From Choristoneura fumiferana (Eukaryota; Arthropoda; Insecta; Lepidoptera; Tortricidae), in contig NC_133499.1 in the NCBI RefSeq assembly GCF_025370935.1, forward strand, positions 6,350,234 through 6,414,233: a stretch of 64,000 nt of DNA, given 5' to 3'. Position 1 is the first letter of the stretch. The number at the start of each line of letters is the position of its first letter. A program made the position numbers and the translations under genes. Below the pieces are notes generated by a model. That model saw only the letters and a program-made list of their open reading frames with translations. It was not told the origin of the DNA and made no database searches. Shown here in pieces: positions 12,701-24,700 of this stretch.

Positions 12701-15700
12701 CAAAACTGTCTCAAAACACAGACATTCATTGCCCCGTAACGCATATTTGCCATAAATAATTTCAGATATTGCAAAATATTCACAAAATTATTCTAATTAT
12801 GAATGAACCCGCGTAGCTCACCCAAAAACTATGAGATTTGACATTTCGGAGACCTCACGCTACACTAGCGCCTCTAGTGGCGAATTCATACGCGATAGCC
12901 CTCATTAACCTAAAATTGACGTCGACAACCCTAAGCATCCGCGCCGGAGTAGGCACTTAAGTCTCCCAAAGGGTCGGAGTGGACTTGTCCTTGTTTACTA
13001 TGCTAATATTCCCTATTGACTCTATCTATTCCGTTCACTGTTGATGTCAATGATGTTGATTTGTCCCCCCCCCCCAGGTACTAATAGCAGCCCACCAGCC
13101 AGCGTACGAGCTCCGCCACAACCAGATGGAGTCCATATTCCTTTCGGCGGTCGACATGTATGGACACGACTTCCATCCAGAGAATTTACAGAAGCTCATA
13201 CTCTCCGAGACGTCCATATTTGATATACTGCACGACTTCTTCTATCACACTAATGCTGCGGTGAGTTGTAGATTTAAGTTTACGATTACAAAAAAAAAGC
13301 TATAACACTTTTCGGATAGCTTGGGTACGGTGATATTTGCGTTTTTTCCATTCCACACCATGAATGTTTCAGGCCAATATTTTATAAACAATATACTTGA
13401 ATCTTGAAACAATAAAAAAATAATGTAGCTTAAAACATTTCGTAATAAGAGTAATAAACACAAATCACTGAAAAATATATTTGGAATGACTGAATTTATA
13501 TCAATATAAAGTAACACAGATGGCTGCAGGGATGATTTCAGTGTCATTTTCTTCAGCAGCAGACCCGTGCGAAGCCGCGGCAGGCAACTAGCTTAAAGTT
13601 TGTTTTTTCGGATGTGTCCTTCATTTAAATAACTAAGGTCTCAGCAGCGTGAACAGAGAATAAGACTTCTGCAATATCTGTAACAAATAAGTTTTTGTTA
13701 AAAACGTTATTTTTAATACAAACTATATTAACCTGCTATTATCCGTTGGGGGGTTCCGACGCCGCCGCTGTGCTGCTGGCCGGACTACCAGATTACTGAT
13801 TATTGTATTGTCACCAGATTTACATAAGTATGCCATGCCATGCAATGGCGAAACTGCCCTTAGCGAAAAAAATAATTTCCTTTTACTGGGTTATTAACCT
13901 TTACATATGTAGTGCTTTCACCAAAAATTAAGCCTCAAAACCTTCAGGTTTAAAAAAAAACCGCATAAAAAGAAATAACATTTTTATTTTATTTTAGCCA
14001 AAGTACTAATCCGATTTCTTTGTAATTTGGATATGTTGTATATACAAATAAGGTCGCTTTCTAAAAAAAAAATTATTGATTTGTCTCTTGAAAAAATATA
14101 TAAGAAAACCGCATAAAACGGTTTTTTTTAAACCTGAAGGATTTGAGGCTTAATTTTTGGTGAAAGCACTACATATGTAGAGGTAATTATTTTTTTCACT
14201 AAGGGCAGTTTCGCCATGCTTACCCGGCTATACCCTTTCAAGTCAATCCGACCACTGGAAAGTGGATAAAATTTATGTTCCAAGATTTGACCCAAATAAA
14301 TAAGTTTTTGGTAAAAATTTCATTTTTAATTCGAGCTTTTTTTGCTGACTGTACTTTTTGTCGACTTTACTTGCATTTGAATACCAAATTTCAAGTCGCT
14401 GCTATTAACCGCTGAAGATTGGACCCACACACACACACACACACACACACATATGTATGTCAAATTTCAAGTCAATCCGACTACTGGAAGTTGGTCGAAT
14501 TTAACTTTCAAGATTTGATTACAGACAGACAGACATCGGGACAGGTGGAACTGAATAAAAGCTTGTAATAACCAAACAGGGGAAGCTAAACGCTAAAGCT
14601 AAGCGGGTAAACTCCAATATCAACTTACCGATACGAATAGCTCCATATCAAAGTTGACCATATTGAAGGCGGTTATGTTGATTGGCACTTGGGCTCTAGC
14701 GATCATGAATACGACGGTGCGCCGCGCGCGCAGGTCCCCCGTACGCTCCCAGCCGCTACAGTATACGCTAGTGGCGACGTCCGCTGTCTGGTATAAAAAA
14801 AAATATTGCACATTGTATAACAAGTGCATAAAACGCGCCATTTCACCCCAATAATTTATTCATCCAAGTCGCAGGCGAGTGTTGGTTAGTTAAAAGGCTA
14901 AATAGGGAATATTACTGAAATTTTCTGCCGCCAGAGCACTAGCACAAAACCGTAAACAGTTTTTTTGAGTATCTTAAATGCCATATTATCGTATTATTTT
15001 AATCAATTTTGGAAATATAGCTCTATCGTTAATATCGATGTAATAGTACATTACTGCAGAGGCCATGAAGTAAGGGATTGATGGACGAGTTTGGGGTAGA
15101 CGGCCGAGTCGTAGACGAGGCCGGCTAAAAGGAGTCCAGCAATCCCTGTTCTGGCCGAGGTTTGTATAGTGCTTTTCTCAAACAATGTGAGGAAATATTT
15201 AATTCATCCATCCATCCATCTATCCATCCGTCCGTCCGTCCGTCCGACCGTCCTTCCTTCCATCCATCCATCCATCCATCCGTCCGTCCGTCCGTCCGTC
15301 CGTCCTTCCTTCCTTCCATCCATCCATCCATCCATCCGTCCGTCCGTCCGTCCGTCCGTCCTTCCATCCGTCCATCCATCCGTCCGTCCGTCCGTCCGTC
15401 CGTCCTTCCATCCGTCCATCCATCCGTCCGTCCGTCCGTCCTTCCATCTATCCATCCATCCGTCCGTCCGTCCGTCCGTCCGTCCTTCCATCCATCCATC
15501 CATCTGTCCGTCCGTCCTTCCGTCCTTCCATCCATCCATCCATCCGTCCGTCCGTCCGTCCGTCCGTCCGTCCGTCCTTCCATCCATCCATCCATCCATC
15601 CATTCATCCATCCGTCCGTCCGTCCGTCCGTCCGTCCGTCCTTCCTTCCATCCATCCGTCCGTCCGTCCGTCCGTCCGTCCGTCCTTCCATCCATCCATC

Positions 15701-18700
15701 CGTTCGTCCGTCCGTCCGTCCATCCATCCATCCATCAGTCCGTCCGTCCGTCCGTCCTTCCATCCATCCATCCGTCCGTCCGTCCGTCCCATCCATCCAT
15801 CCGTCCGTCCGTCCTTCCATCCATCCATCCATCCATCCATCCGTCCGTCCGTCCGTCCTTCCATCCATCCATCCGTCCGTCCGTCCGTCCGTCCCATCCA
15901 TCCATCCGTCCGTGCGTCCGTCCATCCGTCCTTCCATCCATCCATCCGTTCGTCCGTCCGTCCGTCCATCCATCCATCCATCAGTCCGTCCGTCCGTCCG
16001 TCCGTCCTTCCTTCCTTCCATCCATCCATCCGTCCGTCCGTCCGTCCCATCCATCCATCCATCCATCCATCCATCGCATCACATCGCATCGCATCGCATC
16101 GCATCGCAGTATCGCACGCAAATGCTTACAGAGTAGTGGTGGTTGGCTGTTCGTAATTTTTCCTTTGTCAGTTTAATGTTAGTAAGCAAATTTAAAAAGT
16201 TAGAGCAGCGGACAATAATGGATTTTCATACATACTTCATGGCCTAGGCCAAGAAGTTATGTAGGGAGGTGGTAGGGAGCCATAAATGAGAAACTTCATG
16301 TCTCCATTTCGTGACATTAACGCATACATTTCCGAGCATGTTTGAGAAAAATATGTTATTTTGTTACTAATAAATATATCATGATTTCTTTAGATACCAA
16401 TTCTGTCATGGTGACAATATAAAGAGAACTGATACTGTCATGGAGGTTTGCGCTAGTGACGCCTCCTGCGCAGAGCTTTGCGTAATATGCCCTATTGAGT
16501 TTTATAAAGGAGTTATAAGGTGGACCCTTTACTCTGAGCAAATAATCCATACTAATATTATAAATGTGAAAGTGTGTGTGTTTGTATGTATGTTGGTCAG
16601 TCTTTCACGTCGAAACGGAGCGACGGATCGACGTGATTTATGGGCCAGAGAGTGACATAGGCTACTTTTATACTGGAAAAATGCACAGTTGCTGAGGGAG
16701 CAGCGCGCGATAACCGAATTCCACGCGGGCAAAAGCTAGTTAAAACATATATGTATATCATATTTGTCAAACTAATTAATAGCCAAGCGAATTAGCTTGT
16801 TAAAGTGACAATGGGCACGCATATATCACGGAGACCAGATGGCCGTTGGGGCCGAAAAGTTCTCGGACCACGGATCGGCAGGCGCAGCGTAGGACGTCCA
16901 CCAACAAGATGGACGGGTGACCTGGTTAACGCGTCACGGTGGATGCAGGCCGCTTCCAACCGAGGCAACTGGAGGCTTATGTCCAACAGTGGACGTCCTA
17001 TGGCTGATATGATGGTTTCATATGGTTGACTTACGGCTGCCTGTAGTTTGGCGGCGTATCGGCACGGCATGTGAATGTGGATACATGTAGCCAGCACGAA
17101 CATGAGGTACCGGGGGTCGATACCGTAACCCTGAAATGTAGATCAAATCAAAACAAAAACATTTATTACGTAAGTAGCCCGCGTGGGAATTACGGCCCAA
17201 GCCCTCTCATACTAAGAGGAGGCCTGTGCCGCAGTATAACAAGTTTTACCTACAGTAGGCCGACGCATTTGAAGTTGAGCGATACCGCAGCCTGTATAGG
17301 TATTTACGCAAGTGTCTTTTACGAATCGGTACATATTGGTATTGCGAAATTATATAAAACAAAATGATTTAGGGGTGGCATACTTACTAGGGGTAAGAAG
17401 TATTAAAATTATACTATATTTGAAAAAAAAAAAACTTTTATTCTACAAAATATACTTTCATAGATTAGTAACCGATAGCCCTAGAAGACATGTCCCAAGC
17501 TACTAAGAACGGCGAAGTTTGTAGCTGGGGCTCCTGCCACCCGCGTCTCGCCCCTCACGCCCCGCACGATTGCTCTCTCTAGACGTCTCCGTCGGATTAC
17601 TGTAGGGAAACTTGTTATACTGTGCCTGTGCCCAGCAGTGTAACGATGACCCGTCGTTTCGCCGAGTTTCATTACGCAGATTTTCGTTTCGCAGACAACT
17701 ATTGGCAGATTTTTCTTTTGGCTGAGCAACGTTTGGTATAATTTCGTTACACCTATTATTAGTTTCGCCGAGTAGTCAGCAGGAAGAATAGCGATAAGCA
17801 GATTTACGTTTAGTAGATTGTTTGTTTCATAATTGTTTCAGTAAACCGAGCAACTGTTCGTCGAGACACAATAAGCAGAGTTATCATATGGCATTCACAT
17901 TGTTAAGTAGATTTAATGTTCAGTCGATTTTTGTTTCGTAATCTGCGTAGATAAAATCGGCCAAACGACAGGTAGGATTTTACTGAGTTGACTATATAAA
18001 TATACTAGCTTTTATCAAAATGAAGTTAGGTGCGACGACGAGCGTCAGCGAGGAGGAGTGTTAGGTAGAATTGCGACCAACAACGCACGAGCCGAGCGAG
18101 CGAAGCGAGCGTGCCGCGGCAGCGGCCGGCGAAGTGCCAGAACCGAACTGCTAGCATCGCGACATTGTTTGTTTAGACTCCAATACAAAATAAATACAAA
18201 TGATGGTCAAAAATACGTTTATTACTTGCGTTATATGTTTAAAACTTGTGAGGGTACATAAGAAAATCATAAAGAATGCGCGGTCAGCACGGCGTGTAAA
18301 AATGCCAATAACGCCATAGTGTAATCCACACATATTCGCGGTATTGAATGCCATTCCCCATGCGAAACGAAAAGATGCGAAAAGTTGATATGCGCACTGA
18401 ATAATAGTTCAACAGTTACAAAAGCGTAATTTTTAAATTTTTAAACGAATTTCTGTCAATAGTTGTTCGGCTTACTGACTCATATGCCAAGTAAATAGTC
18501 TGCTAAAGGTTGAGTTACGAAACGTTAGTCTGCGAAACAATACATCTGCGTACGAATTCATCGGCGCACCGTTACTCGGCGAAACGTTGTCTGCCAATCA
18601 ATAATCTGCCTAAAAATAGTCGGCGAATCATTAGGTAACCCAGTGTGACGTATAGCGGGTGTGGCCTGTAACATGAGCAAATAATTAAAACATGGATCGT

Positions 18701-21700
18701 ACTGGTCAAACTGAACTACTTTGGTTCAGCGACTTTGAAAAATAAGTACCTAGTTTTTAATTTTAAGTAGCTTTTGCCCGCGGCTTCGTCCGCGTGGTAT
18801 TCGGTTATCGCGCGCTGTTCCCTCGGGAACTGTGCATTTTTCCGGGATAAAAAGTAGCCTATGTCACTCTGGGCCCAAAAACTATCTTTATGCCAAAAAT
18901 CACGTCGAAACGGAGCGACGGACAAACATACAAACACACACACACACACATACAGACTATAATATTATAAATGGAAAATATAATATTATAGTCCGTATCC
19001 AAATCTTGCAAATTTAATTAGACAAACTTCCAGTAGTCGGATTGACTTGACATTCGGCATACTTACTTATGTAAATCGCGTGGAAATACAGTGACATCCT
19101 GATAGTCCGGCCAGGATCGTCTCCACAGGACGGAACTCTTCAACGGTTAATGCAAATGTAGTTTGAGTGACAATGCAAGTAAAGTCGTCAAAAAGTACAG
19201 TCATCAAAAAATCTTGTATTAAAAATGAAATTTTCACCACAAACATATTTCTTTTGGAGTAGTATGTAATATCAATACTCACAACTGTTTGATGGCTTAC
19301 CTCTATAACTTGGTACATGCAGTTACATATCTGTACCACTGTTGCCACCAGTATTATACCCAGCCAGATGTTAAAAATTTGCTGCACTAGATCCACCATT
19401 CTGTAAAAGTATCAAACGAGACTGATGTGAATTTGAGATGCTTTAAGCTTGAAACACAGCGGTGGCGGGGCGGTGCGGCGCGGCGCGGAGGCTGTACCGG
19501 TTGTAATATTAGAGCTAACATGAAACGGGGCACACAGAATACCGCGCGGGAAATAATTCATTATTATTTGTTTGATTTTCGTATTTACTTATTTATTTAA
19601 CTGAGAACCACCGCAACTCGCTTTCCTGTAAAAAAATCGTATCAAAACCAGTCCATCTGTTTTAGAGATACGATGCCACAGACATACATTGTAGTCAAGC
19701 TTATAGCGTCGTAACGTCGCCCCTTTTAACGTCGGGGTTCGAAAAGGTTGTAAATCCTTAACCCCTCATAATATACTACCACAGAATCAAAAGCAGCTAT
19801 CGAATACATAGCTGACAAAGGATAATTTTAAAGCTATAGTCGTATTTTCAACAATTACAATGGAAATTGTGACGTATTATGAAATCAATAAGGTTCAGTT
19901 TCCAACACAATGCAAGTGGTCGTTAAATCGCCTCTACCTTATTAAGGGATAAATACCTGAACACCTCGTTGTGTTGTTTAATAACGTCCACCATTTTGTT
20001 GAATATTGCAACAGAATCGTTTTCCAACATGGCGTCCTCGAATTCTTTGCATAAAAGTGCAATCTTCAGGCATATATGGTTTATGGTTACGCCAAAAAAC
20101 GCGTCAAAACCTGTGGAAATGCAGGGAAATTTAAATTGCAGTAAGATTTTGTTAAAAATTACATTTTTGCACAAGCTTTTTTGTTGTACTTGAATTGTCA
20201 TCTAAACTACATTTCCATCCCAATGAGGCGCTAGTGTAGCGTGAGGTCTCCGAAATGTCAAATCTCATAGTTTTTGGGTGAGCTACGCGGGTTTATTTAT
20301 AATTAGAATAATTTTGTGAATATTTTGCAATATCTGTAATTAATTACGGCAAATATGCGTTCCGGGGCAATGAATGTCTGTGTTTTGAGACAGTTTTGTC
20401 TTTCGGAAACCTTTGTCCTCCCTTTTTCCGAACAAAACGGGGACTTTGCAACACTGTGGCATGCTCGATATTTTTATGCTACGGTTTTAAGGTGTATTAA
20501 ATATGATTTTAATCTACACTTTGTTTTCACGCCCGTAATAACAGACTTTGAAAGCCATACTTAAAAACCTCACGCAACAGTGCGCCATCTAGTGAGACAA
20601 AAAACGATAGCCCTCATTGCTAGTCGATGTTTACATATAAGTGACGCTATGCCTGTATATTTTATGCCATCTTCCGTACATTGGGGTGGAGCGTCTACGT
20701 ATAGAGAAAAAAAAAAGTTGTTTAATCAGTCTCGAATATTGTCTAAAAACTTTCATATGGACTAGTTTCTTACATAGATATTTTTGAATTGTTTTTTCGA
20801 CATATGTTTCAGCCCTCTACCTTACCTTGAAGATTTTGATTCTTGTATGAAAACTTCGTAATTTCACATAAAACTAAATAAATATTTTTTTATGCTGAAA
20901 AGTGACGGGAAATCAGCTTCAATCAAAAATTGTATAAATACATACAGTTTCGTGTTACGAGTCATGTAAACATACTTAAACGAAAATTGGTGGTTTTGGT
21001 AGTTTTGGCAGTCTATTTAATTTGTAATTTTGGTAAATTTAGTGCGTTACAAAGGTATATTTTGAGTAAGATGACAACATAATTTTAGATAAAAACACAG
21101 TATTTTACGGAATTCAACATAACAGTTTTTTCAAATCTTTGAATGACAGTAGAGGGCTCTAAGTACGTTTAAATATTTATATTTTTCTCATAAACATTTG
21201 AACAAATCGCAACTTTTTAGCACTGTTCAGCATTCAAAATCCAAAAAAAGAAATTCGCTCCACCCTACCGTTCATACATAAATTTGGCCGAAAAAACACG
21301 AGTACTGCCTTTTCGCAACGTAACGTTTGGCAACCTGTTTCATTTCGCAACTTTTCATTTCGCAAACTCTAAAACTGTAAATATTTCAGATTTATTTCAG
21401 GGCTATCGTGTAGAACCCTTTAGGTTAGGTTAGGTTAGTTTTATAAAAATCCTGAAATATTTACAGTTTCAGAAATATTAAAAAGTTGCGAAATGAAACA
21501 GGTTGCCAAACGTTATTCGCCGAAACAGTAGTAAACCCGAAAAACATTACCCTCCTGTGTGTAGTGGCGTAAAAATAAAAAATAAACTTAAAAAAAGGTA
21601 CATTACCTGTGAAACTCAATACAAATAAAAACGAGCAATAAGTCATATAGACGAACATAAACTCAAAGAACGGCGAAGTGAATCTATCCTCAGGCTCCGA

Positions 21701-24700
21701 GAAAGGTTTCTCCGTATCATGCACCATGTACAACACCGGATCCGACATGAACATGTAGTTGTAGATGTTCAAAATGACAGCTGTCATCGGGAATGTCATA
21801 ACGCAGGACCTGACGACCCAGGTCCAACAGTATTCGCTGTAGAACTTGCTGTCTTTTATCCCTTTTCGGGCTATTGATTTGTGTTCTTCCGGCAGATTGT
21901 TACATTTCGAATGATCACTGTCGATTATTTTTATTATTTGATATACTTCAGCTCTTCGAATGTACAGGAGTAGCATCTGAAATATTTGTTTGTTAAAAAT
22001 GCAATTTTGAATACCAGCTTTTTTCGCTGACTTTCCTTTTCGGTGACTGTTGCATTGTCATCTATATACACAGACACATACATTTCCCTACCAAATTTCA
22101 AGTCGATGCCGTTAACCGTTAAGGAGTTCCGCCCTGCGGAGACGATCCTGACCGGGAACCCGGTTCTTCAGTTTCGCAGTCAAGTTCTCTAACCACTAGA
22201 CTAGACTATCCGGCCGTCTAAATGAGGGTTTATCAAGATAGATGGCGCTAGTATCGCGAGGTTTGTTAAACAACTTTGACATTTGCGACGTTTGTGATTG
22301 GCTAAATAACTAAATGAGCCAATCGCAAGCGAGACTGTAATGATATTCCCACGGAATGAGGGCTATCGCGTATGAATTCGCCGCTAGAGGCGCTAGTGTA
22401 GCGTGAGGTCTCCGAAATGACAAATCTCATAGTTTTTGGGTGAGCTACGCGGGTTTTTTATAATTAGAATAATTTTGTGAATAGTTTAGTTTAGTTTAGT
22501 TTATTTATTCAATCAATACATCATTACATTATAATTTACATAAATATAATATTTTGCAATATGTGAAATTAATTATGGCAAATATGCGTTCCGGGGCAAT
22601 GAATGTCTGTGTTTTGGGACAGTTTTGTCTTTCGGAAACCTTTGTCCTCCTTTTTTCCGAACAAAACGGGGACTATGCAACACTGTAGCATGCTCGATAT
22701 TTTTATGGTACGGTTTTAAAGGTGTATTAAATATGATTTTAATCTAAACTTTGTTTTCACACCCGTAAAAACAGACTTTGAAAGCCATACTTAAAAACCT
22801 CACGCAACAGTGCGCCATCTAGTTAGACAAAAAACGATAGCCCTCATTGGATTAAAATGCTAATAGTCAAAATACCACAATCAGGACATATCACGCTTAA
22901 ACTCACGAGTAATATTGACTTCGAAGTTTCAACCACATTGCACGTGGTCCCGAGTAGACTGAAGAGTGGGGTGTCAAGTCTGCCTAGCAGCGCGACTCGT
23001 TCGAACTACCCGCACTTGATCACAAAATATACCGGCACTCGTATCTTGAACTACCCGCACTTGGTCATTTTTAGGGTTCCGGAGCCAAAATGGCAAAAAC
23101 GGAACTCCTATAGTTTCGGCATGTCTGTCTGTCTGTCGGTTTGTCTGTCCGTCCGTCCGCGGCTTTGCTAAGGGACTATCAATGCTAGAAAGCTGTAATT
23201 TTGCACGAATATGTATGTAAACTATGCCGACAAAATGGTACAATTAAAATTTTAAAAAAAAAAAATTTAGTTTACCTCCCATAGACGTAAAGTGGGGGTG
23301 GTTTTTTTTTCTCATCCAACCTTGTAGTGTGGGGTATCGTTGGTATTTTAAAATCATTAGGGATTGCTTAAACGATTTTTCGATTCAGTGATATGTTTGC
23401 AAAATATTCGACTTTAAAGTGCAAATTTTCATTAAAATCGAGCGTCCCCCCTCTAAAATCTAAACCGGTGGGTGGAAAATTTTGAAAAAAATCAGAATGG
23501 TAGTAAGTATGTATGTATGTAAATACTTTATTGTACATAAAACACAAAAAGAAAACAACAAAACAAAAGAGTACAAAGGCGAACTTATCCCTAAGTAAGT
23601 ATATCAAACTTTCAAAGAAAACTATAACTGTTAAGTTTGCTTGAGAATTACTAGTAGTTTAAGAGTAAATATCAGCCTAAGGTATAAAATATACCTAAAC
23701 TTGGAAGATTCCGTATAAAATACGAAATTCTATTTCGTGCGTGTCCGACACGCTCTTGGCCGGTTTTTTATTTGTCACCCCATCAACCACTTTTTGTGAT
23801 CAAGTGCGGGTAGTTCGAAGGACTCGCGCTGCTAGGCAGACTTGACACCCCACACTCGTCACAGTCTACTCGTGACCACGGCCACTGTAATCTAACCGAA
23901 ACGTCGAGGTAAAAATTACTCGTGTGTTTTAGCGTGGTAATCTTATTTTAATTGTTATTTTTCGCATCATGACATGATTGGAATTGAACGATTTCTATAT
24001 AAATTCTTATACTTAACTGACATTTATGTAAATTATAATGTAATCTTATATTGAATGTATAAATAAACTAAACTAAGTCCCGATTGTGGTATTTTGACTA
24101 TGAGTGAAAATCACGAAAGTTTAAAATTGTGATGTTTCAACCGCCAAAATTAGAGACCAGTAGCGCTGGTGATGATGATGATGATGATGATGTTGAAAAT
24201 GATGATGGTGACGATGATGATGGTGACGTTGATGATGGTGATGATGATGATGATGGTGATGATAACGATGATAAACGTCCAGACCGATCGTACTTTTAGC
24301 AGCACCAAGTTTAATGGTCCAACGACGGTGGCATGCCGTATGATGTTGACAAAGTCTCTGCGTTTCCAAGAGTGGTACATGTCTAACATGACCATGGAGA
24401 TCACCGGTGCCACGGACAGCCATAGCAGAGCTGTAACAAACCGTCATCATAGTTAACTGCTAAGGAATGGAATTCGCTCCCGTCGTCTGTATTTCCGCAT
24501 AAATACAATCAATCAATCAATCAATATCTTTATTTTGCTTAAAATGTGTTACAATAATATAGGTCACAATGTAAAAAAAAAAAAATGTTTCACACACTTC
24601 ACCAATATCAGGCATGCAAAAATATAAATGTACTTACATGAATAGAAGAAACAAAAAAATAAAAGTCATAGAAATAAAAAGTCGATCAGAGCCCATACAT

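Noticed and set aside
15125..16176. Long Pro-Ser-His-rich (313-335 codons) and Asp-Gly-rich open frames
   Set aside because: They are read-through of the ATCC/GTCC tetranucleotide satellite in several frames on both strands; no codon structure or start context.
24121..24450. His-rich and Ile-rich frames on the - strand
   Set aside because: The first half is receptor exon 2; the rest is translation of the GAT repeat beyond the donor at 24293.
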